In this document: one piece after another, positions 56,638-64,000 of the stretch
How positions within the stretch are numbered: position 1 is the first letter of the stretch
Layout of the letters: every line of letters begins with the position of its first letter
DNA from: Neotabrizicola shimadae
Lineage (GTDB): Bacteria; Pseudomonadota; Alphaproteobacteria; Rhodobacterales; Rhodobacteraceae
Assembly (NCBI RefSeq): GCF_019623905.1
Contig: NZ_CP069370.1
Coordinates: forward strand, 2,728,001-2,792,000
DNA length: 64,000 nt
Direction: 5' to 3'
The notes under the pieces: model-generated
Databases searched by the model: none
What the model was told of the DNA's origin: nothing
Seen by the model: the letters and a program-made list of their open reading frames with translations, nothing else
Translations under genes and position numbers: made by a program

Positions 56638-56663
56638 GTCGCGGGCTGAAGTTAGCCCGCGAC
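56638..56663 (-). other. Hairpin between isomerase and DUF4432 genes
   Basis: GTCGCGGGCT (56638-56647) pairs with AGCCCGCGAC (56654-56663). No T run follows; likely an mRNA processing or stability element. Confidence 0.5.
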
Positions 56664-56672
56664 CCGATGCTG

Positions 56673-57587
56673 TCACAGGCCGTTGGCCTTGAACTTGCCG
56701 TCCAGGAACGCCTTGGCGCGCGGAATGTCGCTTTCGTCGAGGTGTTCGATGATGACCGGGATGTTCGGGTGCTTTTCCGACAGCCGCTTCAGATACAGGT
56801 CATAGTTCAGCGAGCCTAGGCCGGGCGCCGGAAGCTCGATCTCGCCCACGCCGCGGAAGGTGTGGGATTCCAGCGCGTCCTCGTCGCCGATGTCGGCGTG
56901 CTTTTCGCTCTTGTCGTCGCCCGACCGCTTCACATCCTTGGCATGGGCGATCTTGATATGCTGGGTCAGCGTGTCGAAGACCTGGTTCAGGATCTGGTCC
57001 ATGCGGTCGATGTTGTGGGTCTCGAAGTAGTTGGTCGGGTCCATCAGGAGGCCCAGGCCCGGATGGTCCACCTGCGCGAACATCCTCACCGTCTCTTCGA
57101 CCGAACCCACCACGTTGTTGACGTAGGTTTCCAGCAGGAACACCGCGCCATGGTCATAGGCGGTCTGCGCCAGATCGGCGATCACCTTGCGGCAATCCTC
57201 GAAGCCCTCTTCCGTCTTGTTCTTCGGATGGTGGACCCAGTCGCTTTCGGTGTTGAAGGTCCCGGTTTCCGAGATGACATAGGGTGTGCCGAAGGCGCGG
57301 GCGTTGCGGATGATCTCTTTCAGATATCCCACGCGCCGCGCCCGCTCTTCCTTGTCGGGGTGGACGATGTTCGTATAGCCCGAGATGCAGCAGATCGGCA
57401 GGTTGTGGTCGCGGAACGTGTCGCGCACCAGCTTGGCCTTGGCGGCCGTGATCTGGCCGGGGCCAAGGTCGACATCCTTGAAATGCAGGTCCAGCTGGAC
57501 CGTGGTGAAGCCCTGTTTCTGGATCCGCTGCGCGGTTTCCTTCAGGCCATAGGGGTAGTAACCGGTGAAGATGCCTGCGTGCATCAT
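56673..57587 (-). CDS. Sugar phosphate isomerase/epimerase (AP-endonuclease-2 fold, MocC/IolE-like)
   Basis: TIM-barrel protein of 304 residues of the xylose-isomerase-like family. Metal-site regions are visible: a Glu in LLETYVNN, LLMDPTNYFETHN, IAHAKDVKRSG (His and Asp), and VIIEHLDE near the C-terminus. Such enzymes isomerise or dehydrate sugars and inosose. Its place beside a Gfo/Idh/MocA dehydrogenase parallels moc and iol loci. Gap to the dehydrogenase gene is 18 nt. Confidence 0.88.
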   Translation of the reverse strand: MMHAGIFTGYYPYGLKETAQRIQKQGFTTVQLDLHFKDVDLGPGQITAAKAKLVRDTFRDHNLPICCISGYTNIVHPDKEERARRVGYLKEIIRNARAFGTPYVISETGTFNTESDWVHHPKNKTEEGFEDCRKVIADLAQTAYDHGAVFLLETYVNNVVGSVEETVRMFAQVDHPGLGLLMDPTNYFETHNIDRMDQILNQVFDTLTQHIKIAHAKDVKRSGDDKSEKHADIGDEDALESHTFRGVGEIELPAPGLGSLNYDLYLKRLSEKHPNIPVIIEHLDESDIPRAKAFLDGKFKANGL

Positions 57588-57605
57588 GGTCTGGGTCTCC
57601 TCCCG

Positions 57606-58697
57606 TCAGTTCGTTGAGATTTCGGACAGTTTCACGGTGCGGCCTTCCGCCATCGACCGGTATCCGGCCTCGATCAGCGCGACCGTCTTGACGTTGTCGG
57701 CCACCGACAGCGCGGGCGCGGTCTTCGTGGCGATGGCGTGTTGCAGCTGTTCCATCACGCCGATGAAGGCATGGGGGAACCACATGGTCTCCCACTTGGG
57801 CTCCACCCATTTGCCGCCCGTGGTCTTGCGGCTGGCATAGCTGAGCGTCGAGGCCGCGCCGGTGGGCCAGCCGATGGTGCCCTTGGCCACGCCTTCGGTG
57901 CCGTCGACGCGCCATGAGATGTGCTGGTCGTTGTCATAGCCTTCGGCGCGGGGGCCGGACCAGACATCCTCAAGGCTCACCGCCAGCACGCCCGAGGGGA
58001 AGCGCAGGGTGGACACGGTGATGCCGTCCTTGTGGTCGAAGGCGGTGCGCGGGTCGGTGCGGGTCTGGGTGGTGATTTCGGTCGGGTCGCCGAACAGGAA
58101 GCGCAGCACGTCCAGGTGATGCACCGACATGTTGGCCAGCGTCAGACGATCATAACCCTTCAGGAAATCCTGCCAGTGCGGGATCGCGTGCATGTCGATC
58201 TGGGCAAAGACCACCTCACCCAGGTCGCCCCGGTCGAGGATCTGCTTCAGCACGCGCATCGACTGGTCGTAGCGCATGTTCTGGTTGACGCTGAGCACCT
58301 TGCCCGCCGCTTCGGCCTCGTTGCGGAGCGCGATGGCCTCGTCCAGCGTCAGCGACAGGGGCTTCTGCGCGAGGATGCCCTTGATGTGCGGCTGTTTCAG
58401 CGCGGCGCGGATCAGGCCGGGCTGCTGGTCGGGCGGATAGGCGATGTCGAGGATTTCGACCGAAGGGTCGGCGATCAGCGCCTCGGGCGTGTCATGCACC
58501 TTCGGGATTCCCCAACGGCTGGCCACGGCTTCCGCCCGCGACTTCGTGCGGCTGGCGATGGCCGCGACCGGGAAGCCGGCCTGCTTGTAGGCGGCCAGAT
58601 GGCATTCGGCCATGATCATGCCTGCGCCGATGCAGCCGATCTTCAGGCTGTTGGTGCGGACCTGCGGGTCGGGGCTGAACCCCAATGCGTCAGTCAT
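57606..58697 (-). CDS. Gfo/Idh/MocA-family oxidoreductase
   Basis: NAD(P)-dependent sugar/cyclitol dehydrogenase of 363 residues. KIGCIGAGMIMAECHLAAYK is the Rossmann start, and AQKPLSLTLDEA holds the catalytic Lys of the EKP-type motif (here QKP). The domain-2 region has ANMSVHHLDVLRFL with the conserved Asp-x-x-x-His-like pair. The ATG at 58697 follows GAGGGAGGAAGGA. Probably performs the first oxidation of the imported compound. Confidence 0.9.
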   Translation of the reverse strand: MTDALGFSPDPQVRTNSLKIGCIGAGMIMAECHLAAYKQAGFPVAAIASRTKSRAEAVASRWGIPKVHDTPEALIADPSVEILDIAYPPDQQPGLIRAALKQPHIKGILAQKPLSLTLDEAIALRNEAEAAGKVLSVNQNMRYDQSMRVLKQILDRGDLGEVVFAQIDMHAIPHWQDFLKGYDRLTLANMSVHHLDVLRFLFGDPTEITTQTRTDPRTAFDHKDGITVSTLRFPSGVLAVSLEDVWSGPRAEGYDNDQHISWRVDGTEGVAKGTIGWPTGAASTLSYASRKTTGGKWVEPKWETMWFPHAFIGVMEQLQHAIATKTAPALSVADNVKTVALIEAGYRSMAEGRTVKLSEISTN

Positions 58698-58715
58698 TCC
58701 TTCCTCCCTCACGTC

Positions 58716-59717
58716 TCAGGCCGTCAGGCGGTGGCCATCGGGCGCGAAATGGTGCAACCGGTCAGGCGGTGCGGTCAGGCGCACCGGCTGGCCGGGGGCA
58801 AAGGCGGGCTGCCCCCTCAGCATGGCGCGCAGCGTCTCGCCCCCCGCCGCGATGGTCAGCACAGTATAGCCGCCAAGCGGTTCGACGCCGGAAATCCTGG
58901 CCTGACCCGTGGCATCGGGCGTGACCGCCAGATCCTCGGGCCGCACGCCCACCTGCGCAGCCCCCGGCCGCCCCGGGAACAGCCCCGGCGGCACAAGGTT
59001 CATCACCGGCGCGCCCAGAAGCCGGGCGACATAGGCGCTGGCGGGGCGGTCATAAAGCTCGGTCGGCGCGCCGATCTGGCGGATGGCGCCGTGGTCGAGG
59101 ATCGCCATGCGGTCGGCGACCGACATTGCCTCTTCCTGGTCATGCGTCACATAGATCAGCGTGCGCCCCGCCTCGCGCTGCATCCGCTTCAGCTCCACCC
59201 GCGCCTCTTCGCGCAGGCGGGCGTCCAGCGCCGAGATCGGATCGTCCATCAGATAGGCCGCCGGGTCGCGCACCAGCGCACGGGCGATGGCAACCCGCTG
59301 GCGCTCGCCCCCGGAAAGCTGGGCGGGATGCTTGTGCAGGATGTGGGCGATGTGCAGCTTGGCCGCGGCATCGGCCACGCGGGCGGCTATCTGCGCCTCG
59401 GGCACCCGGCGTTCGACCAGGGGGAAACGGACGTTCTGCTCTGCCGTCATGTGCGGGAACAGCGCGAGGTTCTGGAACACCATGGCGATGTTGCGCCCGG
59501 CGGGGCCGACCCGGTTGACCACCTTGCCGTCGATCAGGATTTCGCCCTCGTCCGGGGTATCGAGGCCAAGGATCAGCCGCAGGATGGTGGTCTTGCCCGA
59601 AAGCGGCGGGCCGAACAGACAGAAGAACTCGTTGTCGGCCACAGTGAAGCTGGCGTCGTTCACCGCGAGTGTCTCGCCGAAGCGCTTGGTGACGTTGCGG
59701 AAGGCAATCTCTGCCAT
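58716..59717 (-). CDS. CUT1-type ABC ATPase A: intact signature, altered Walker B
   Basis: ATPase of 333 residues with a C-terminal TOBE domain. Walker A is GPPLSGKT (36-43), signature LSGGE (134-138) is intact, but Walker B reads LMDDP, so Asp159 replaces the catalytic Glu. The Walker A variant recalls GlpS of the rhizobial glycerol importer. It is encoded 3 nt after a second ATPase whose defects are complementary, so the two probably form a heterodimer. The His switch (VTHDQ) is present. Confidence 0.9.
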   Translation of the reverse strand: MAEIAFRNVTKRFGETLAVNDASFTVADNEFFCLFGPPLSGKTTILRLILGLDTPDEGEILIDGKVVNRVGPAGRNIAMVFQNLALFPHMTAEQNVRFPLVERRVPEAQIAARVADAAAKLHIAHILHKHPAQLSGGERQRVAIARALVRDPAAYLMDDPISALDARLREEARVELKRMQREAGRTLIYVTHDQEEAMSVADRMAILDHGAIRQIGAPTELYDRPASAYVARLLGAPVMNLVPPGLFPGRPGAAQVGVRPEDLAVTPDATGQARISGVEPLGGYTVLTIAAGGETLRAMLRGQPAFAPGQPVRLTAPPDRLHHFAPDGHRLTA

Positions 59718-59720
59718 GTC

Positions 59721-60809
59721 TCACACCCCCCGGATGGCCCGGCCCGAGGCCGTGTCGAACAGGCGCACCGAGGCCTCGGCCGGGGCAAAGCGCACCGTGC
59801 CGCCCGCGGGCAGCGTGGCGCCCGCCGGGAAGACGGCGCGCACCGCGTCACTGTCGCCCAGATGCAGGATGTTCCGCGCGCCGATCCGTTCGGTCAACAG
59901 AAGCGGCAGGTGCAGGGCGGCGCCTTCGGGGTCCAGGTGCACCTCCTCGGGGCGGAAGCCATAGGTCACTTCGGCCTTGCCCCCGCGCGCCGCCGCCGCC
60001 AGTCCGGGCGGCAGGGGCGGTGTCAGGCCAAGCGGGCCAAGGTCGACGGCAAGGCCCCGGTCGGTCTCGGCCAACCGTCCCGGCAGAAGGTTCATCCCCG
60101 GCGCGCCAATGAAGCGGGCGACGAAGATGTTGGCCGGGTCGTTGTAGACTTCCAGCGGCGTGCCGACCTGTTGCAGCACGCCATGGTCCATCACGGCGAT
60201 GCGGTCGGCCATGGTCATGGCCTCCAGCTGGTCATGGGTCACATAGACCATCGTCTGCCGGAACTGCCGTTGCAGGGACTTGAGCTCGGTTCGCATCACC
60301 GAGCGGAAGGCGGCATCCACGTTCGACAGGGGCTCGTCCAGAAGGAAGATCGCGGGCTCCATCACCGCCGACCGGCCGATCGCCAGACGTTGCAGGATGT
60401 TGACCGAAAGCCCCGCCGCGGGACGGTCCAGCAGATCGGTCAGCCCCAGAAGATCGGCCATCGCCGCCGTGCGCTTTGCCACCTCTGCGGCGGGCCGGCC
60501 CGTCATGCGCAGCCCGTAGTCCAGGTTCCGCCGCACAGTCATGTGGGTGAAGATCGCGTAGTTCTGGAACACGAAACCCACGCCCCGCCGGCCCATCGGC
60601 ACCCCGGACATGTCGCGGTCACCAAACAGGATGCGGCCCTCGCTTGGCCGTTCCATCCCGGCGATCATGTTCATCGTGGTGGACTTGCCGCAGCCCGAGG
60701 GGCCAAGCAGCGCCATGAACTCGCCATCGGCGATCGACAGGTCCATGGTCTTCAGCGCGGTGAAGCCGCCGAACCGCTTCACCAGGTGTTCAAGGCGGAT
60801 CGCGCTCAT
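59721..60809 (-). CDS. CUT1-type ABC ATPase B: intact Walker sites, degenerate signature
   Basis: ATPase of 362 residues with TOBE domain. Walker A GPSGCGKS (36-43) and Walker B LLDEP (Glu159) are canonical, as are the Q loop and VTHDQ. The signature, however, reads LSVNI (134-138) instead of LSGGQ. The reading frame is intact around it, so this is not a truncation. In a heterodimer with ATPase A its Walker site would meet A's good LSGGE, forming one competent ATP site. Overlaps the permease stop by 4 nt. Confidence 0.9.
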   Translation of the reverse strand: MSAIRLEHLVKRFGGFTALKTMDLSIADGEFMALLGPSGCGKSTTMNMIAGMERPSEGRILFGDRDMSGVPMGRRGVGFVFQNYAIFTHMTVRRNLDYGLRMTGRPAAEVAKRTAAMADLLGLTDLLDRPAAGLSVNILQRLAIGRSAVMEPAIFLLDEPLSNVDAAFRSVMRTELKSLQRQFRQTMVYVTHDQLEAMTMADRIAVMDHGVLQQVGTPLEVYNDPANIFVARFIGAPGMNLLPGRLAETDRGLAVDLGPLGLTPPLPPGLAAAARGGKAEVTYGFRPEEVHLDPEGAALHLPLLLTERIGARNILHLGDSDAVRAVFPAGATLPAGGTVRFAPAEASVRLFDTASGRAIRGV

Positions 60810-61732
60810 TTCGCCATCCTCTTCATGGCCCAGACCGCAGCGACCGAAAGGGCGACCAGGATGAACAGCGCGATGGCCGCGACATAGCCCCAGATCAGAT
60901 CCTGCGTGGTGATCTTGTAGATGTAGACCGAGATGGTTTCGGTCGCGACGCCGGGGCCGCCCCCCGTCATGATGTACAGCGTGTCGAAGATCTTGAACGC
61001 CTCGATCACACGGATCGACAGGGCGATCACGATGATGGTCTTCATGCGGGGGATGACGATGGTGCGGAACCGCGCCCAGGGCGATGCCCCCAGCAGGGCC
61101 GCCGCCTTCAATTGGTCATCCGGAACGCCGACCAGACCCGCCAGCAGGATCAGGAACATGAGCGGCGTCCATTGCCAGATGTCTGCCACCATCACCGCCA
61201 CCAGCGCCAGCGTCGGATCGGACAGCCAGGCCAGGGTCACGGGCTCGGGCGTAAACCATGACAGGATGTCGTTCACCGGTCCGCCCGACTGGAACAGCAT
61301 GAAGAACATGTAGCCGGCGACGGCGGGCACCACCATCATCGGCATGATCAGCACCGAATAGGCCACCCGCTTGCCGGGGAAGTCGTCCACGAACAGCGTG
61401 GCGAGTGCGAGGCCCAGCAGGAACTCGACCGGCACGCAGACTGCGATCACCAGCGCCGTGCGCCAGAGCGCCGACCACAGCCGCCCATCGCCCAGGATGT
61501 CGGTATAGTTGGCAAAGCTGTTCCAGTATTCCCAGGCATGGGGCCAGGACACGCCCGACAGGGGCGACCAGTCGGTCAGCGAGATGTAGAGCTGCATCAA
61601 GAGCGGAAAGACCGAGATGAACAGCACCAGAATCTGCGCGGGAAGCGTCAGGCGAAAGCCAAGCCGGGCGGTCTCGGGGGCGTCGGCGCGAGGCTGCGCG
61701 GCGGGGGCGGGAGCACGGTCTGCCATGGTCAT
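60806..61732 (-). CDS. CUT1 ABC transporter permease (MalF type)
   Basis: Permease of 308 residues, six helices, with a Pro/Ala-rich N-terminal tail of about 20 residues. [13 protein letters not shown] follows helix 1; EAA loop [20 protein letters not shown]. The start at 61732 overlaps the upstream permease stop (ATGA), giving MTMADR. Confidence 0.92.
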   Translation of the reverse strand: MTMADRAPAPAAQPRADAPETARLGFRLTLPAQILVLFISVFPLLMQLYISLTDWSPLSGVSWPHAWEYWNSFANYTDILGDGRLWSALWRTALVIAVCVPVEFLLGLALATLFVDDFPGKRVAYSVLIMPMMVVPAVAGYMFFMLFQSGGPVNDILSWFTPEPVTLAWLSDPTLALVAVMVADIWQWTPLMFLILLAGLVGVPDDQLKAAALLGASPWARFRTIVIPRMKTIIVIALSIRVIEAFKIFDTLYIMTGGGPGVATETISVYIYKITTQDLIWGYVAAIALFILVALSVAAVWAMKRMAK

Positions 61733-62589
61733 TGCTTCAGGGCCCCGAAGGTCAGGCCGCGCACGAGATGTTTCTGGATCATCACGCCCAGGATCACCGG
61801 CGGCACCGCCGCGATCAGGCCAAGCGCGGCCTTGGCGCCATAGAGCTGCCCGGTCATCGAAGATGACAGCGACGCCATGTAGACCGGAATAGTCACCCAT
61901 TCCCGCGTCGTCAGCAGAAGCGCGATCAGGTAGTCCGACCAGTTCAGAATGAAGACGAACAGCGAAGCGGCGGCCAGGGGTGCGGCCATCATCGGCAGCG
62001 TCACGCGGGTGAAGACACGGAGCCGCGAACAGCCCTCGACTAGCGCCGCCTCTTCGATTTCCTTCGGCATGTCATCGAAGAAGGTCTTCATCAGCCAGAA
62101 GGCGAAGGGCAGCGTGACGATGCCATAAATCAGCGCCAGGCCCCACCAGGTGTCCATCAGGCCCAGGAAGGCCCACATGATCATCACCGGGATCATCACC
62201 GCCATCGGCGGGAACAGCCGCAACTGGATCAGCGCAAGCGGCAGGTTCGCACCCGAGCCAAAGCGAGACAGGCCATAGGCGGCGGCCGTGCCGGCCGACA
62301 TGGCGATCAGCGTGCCGACAGAGGCGGAAAGAAGGGAGGACAGGATCGGCTTGCCCGCAGTGCGGTCCAGGGCGACGATCAGGTCCGATCCGCTTTCTCC
62401 GAACAGGAAGCGGAAATTGTCCAGCGTGGGCGCAAGCGGCACCCAGGTCAGCGCGGCGCCAGAGGCCTGCCATTCGGCAACCGGCTTGAACGCCATGGAG
62501 ACCATCCACAGGATCGGCACCAGAGTGATCGCCAGAGCGACAAGGATCGCGGCGTAGCGGAAGATCTCGAAGACGGGCGAACGGGTCAT
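61729..62589 (-). CDS. CUT1 ABC transporter permease (MalG type)
   Basis: Permease of 286 residues, six helices. [20 protein letters not shown] is helix 1; EAA loop [20 protein letters not shown], ending in LPMMAAPL. It is the first gene after the binding protein, reversing the usual MalF-then-MalG order. Confidence 0.92.
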   Translation of the reverse strand: MTRSPVFEIFRYAAILVALAITLVPILWMVSMAFKPVAEWQASGAALTWVPLAPTLDNFRFLFGESGSDLIVALDRTAGKPILSSLLSASVGTLIAMSAGTAAAYGLSRFGSGANLPLALIQLRLFPPMAVMIPVMIMWAFLGLMDTWWGLALIYGIVTLPFAFWLMKTFFDDMPKEIEEAALVEGCSRLRVFTRVTLPMMAAPLAAASLFVFILNWSDYLIALLLTTREWVTIPVYMASLSSSMTGQLYGAKAALGLIAAVPPVILGVMIQKHLVRGLTFGALKQ

Positions 62590-62610
62590 CGGCAGTCACT
62601 TGAAGGAGGG

Positions 62611-62635
62611 GCCGGGGCGGTCTGGCCGCCCCGGC
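62611..62635 (-). other. Hairpin between binding-protein and permease genes
   Basis: A 10-bp stem, GCCGGGGCGG (62611-62620) with CCGCCCCGGC (62626-62635), and no T run on the minus strand. Equivalent in position to the hairpins at 43216 and 49264. Confidence 0.6.
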
Positions 62636-62643
62636 GCATGGTC

Positions 62644-64000
62644 TCAGACCGGGTCCAGAACGGTGGGCCAGGCGGCCATGTTGCCGCGCACCGCCTCGAC
62701 GATCTTGTCGCGCCCGGTGCGGCGGGTGATCTTTTCCCATTCCGCCGCTGTGTCGGCCATCGCCTGTTCGGGCGTCTTGGCCTTGGTCAGCGCGGCCATC
62801 AGGTTTTCGTCCAGCGCGTTGTTGAAGGCCGTGGCGCCGGCGTAGTTGATGGTCGGCACCGACCGTGCGACCGTCTCGCGCACCACATCCATGTGGTAGG
62901 CGTGGTAGGTCTCACGCACCAAGGGGTCGGCAAAGTCGTTCAGGCTGAAGGGGTCGAAATAGCCGCCGGGGTTCGCCGTCATCCAGGAATAGATGCGGCT
63001 GGACCCGAGCCATTGCAGGAACAGGTAGGCCAGTTCCGGATTCTTCGACTGCGAGCTGACCATCCCCGTCAGCGAGAACCACAGCACCGACCGGCTGACG
63101 ATCTTGCCGTCGATCTCGTTGCCGGGCGGCAGCATGGACCCGATCTTGCCCGTGACGGTCGATCCGGTATTGCCCGGATTGTCCAGGAACTTCGGCAGGT
63201 TCGAGAAGGCGCAGGTCATCGCCGCGCCGCCGGCGGCGAAGTTGCCGTACTGTTCCGGCCAGCCCCAGGAAATCGCATCAGGCGAATGGTGGGCCAGCGA
63301 GTCGATATAGGCCTGGGTCGCCTTGATGCCCTGCTCGGACGAGATCAGCGGGTTCGCGTCGTTGTCGAACAGGTACTGGTTCGGCGAGGCGAGCGAGGTG
63401 TAAAGCTGGTACCAGTTGGTATAGCCCCAGCCCTGGTTGCGCAGGTCGGTCGAGCCGAACAGGCCCTTGTCCGGACGCTGGAAGAAGGCCGCGATGTCGT
63501 TGAACTGCGCCCAGGTGCGCGGCACGGCCAGGTCATAGCCATACTGGCTCTTGAACGCCGATTGCTCGGCCGGGTCGTTGAACAGGTCGGTCCGATACAC
63601 CCAGGTCTGGAAGTCGCCGTCCAGCGACACGCCATAGGTCGAACCGCGATACATGTTCATCAGCGACACGCCTTGCGCGCCGTTCACATAGCCGCGGACC
63701 GGATCATCCCATTCCGGTTTGTATTCGGCGACATAGTCGTCCAGCTTGGCGATGCCGCCGGATTCCACCAGGTCGCCCAACCGGTTCCAGTCGGTCGAGT
63801 AGATGTCGAAGCCGCCCGCGCTGGTCGAGATGTCCTGCATGGTCTTGGTGAATTCCTGCCCGTTGGGCAGGCCCACGATTTCCAGCGTGATGCCGGTCTC
63901 GCGCTCCCACAGTTCCTTGACGCTGGGCGCGCCGGCCGGGAAGGGCTGGGTCAGCTGGCCGATGGACCCGTCCGACAGGCCGAGGACGATCTTGTCGGGC
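62644..64000 (-). CDS. ABC transporter extracellular sugar-binding protein (partial, runs off right edge)
   Basis: C-terminal 451 codons of a family-1 binding protein; the signal peptide and start lie beyond the window. LWERETGITLEIVGLPNGQE is visible near the edge, then WQFNDIA-like helix residues (PRTWAQFNDIAAFFQRP) and SVLWFSLTGMVSSQSKNPEL. The full protein is probably well over 500 residues, in the size range of GlpV-like proteins that partner two-ATPase importers. It is upstream of the permeases and its message is followed by a hairpin. Confidence 0.9.
   Translation of the reverse strand, partial: PDKIVLGLSDGSIGQLTQPFPAGAPSVKELWERETGITLEIVGLPNGQEFTKTMQDISTSAGGFDIYSTDWNRLGDLVESGGIAKLDDYVAEYKPEWDDPVRGYVNGAQGVSLMNMYRGSTYGVSLDGDFQTWVYRTDLFNDPAEQSAFKSQYGYDLAVPRTWAQFNDIAAFFQRPDKGLFGSTDLRNQGWGYTNWYQLYTSLASPNQYLFDNDANPLISSEQGIKATQAYIDSLAHHSPDAISWGWPEQYGNFAAGGAAMTCAFSNLPKFLDNPGNTGSTVTGKIGSMLPPGNEIDGKIVSRSVLWFSLTGMVSSQSKNPELAYLFLQWLGSSRIYSWMTANPGGYFDPFSLNDFADPLVRETYHAYHMDVVRETVARSVPTINYAGATAFNNALDENLMAALTKAKTPEQAMADTAAEWEKITRRTGRDKIVEAVRGNMAAWPTVLDPV

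Noticed and set aside
60390-60415. LSVNI signature as a sequencing error
   Set aside because: Flanking codons remain in frame and the rest of the ATPase is normal, and the partner has a complementary change. A simple base error would not turn GGQ into VNI.

Overview
The window is high-GC bacterial DNA, most likely from an alphaproteobacterium of the Rhodobacteraceae. The pointers are the style of the ribosomal proteins, a VPEID-CTERM protein, a MocD/MocE pair, many solute-binding-protein ABC transporters and compact operons joined by ATGA overlaps. I saw no rRNA, tRNA, CRISPR array or intact insertion sequence.

Layout. (1) 1-6.7 kb, minus strand: an Opp/Dpp-type peptide ABC system (dual ATPase running off the left edge, two permeases, Tat-exported binding protein) downstream of a CocE-type serine hydrolase. 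(2) 6.9-8.9 kb: two DGPF (YCII-like) proteins and an ECF42-type sigma factor, with a candidate self-recognised promoter. (3) 9-13.6 kb: single genes (PhoX-like protein, small unknown protein, choline sulfatase, GFA-family protein, 2OG-Fe(II) oxygenase). (4) 13.6-15.6 kb: a decayed gene and an AT-richer acyltransferase. (5) 15.6-29.9 kb: the str/S10/spc ribosomal cluster, split into two convergent halves. rpmC to rpmD lie on the plus strand and rpsL to rplP on the minus strand. rplP abuts rpmD and rplO is absent after rpmD.

(6) 29.9-33.1 kb: a four-gene envelope-glycan operon (GT2 transferase, LAB_N protein, GT39 transferase, PAP2 phosphatase). (7) 33.4-33.6 kb: a very small VPEID-CTERM protein with a clear promoter and terminator. 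(8) 33.7-46.4 kb: alpha-glycoside use. One GH4 enzyme lies opposite an AraC regulator. Then comes an Agp-like operon (binding protein, two permeases, dual ATPase, second GH4 enzyme) that ends in a flavin-dependent halogenase and lies opposite a second AraC-type regulator.

(9) 46.5-52.5 kb: a CUT1 sugar transporter co-transcribed with an enolase-superfamily enzyme, opposite a GntR/FCD regulator. (10) 52.5-64 kb, minus strand: a compact catabolic operon of at least 12 genes, entering from the right edge. It holds a binding protein, two permeases, two unequal ATPases, a Gfo/Idh/MocA dehydrogenase, a sugar isomerase, a DUF4432 protein, a MocD-type di-iron oxygenase with MocE-type Rieske ferredoxin, a PanB-like protein lacking its metal ligands, and an SDR. 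I read this as uptake and oxidative breakdown of a modified, possibly O-methylated, sugar or cyclitol.

The best leads are the region-10 operon, especially the complementary degenerate ATPase pair and the metal-less PanB homologue; the broken ribosomal cluster with an intrinsic terminator inside its S10 half; the inverted repeat pair at 20.5 and 36.2 kb; and the tiny VPEID-CTERM protein.
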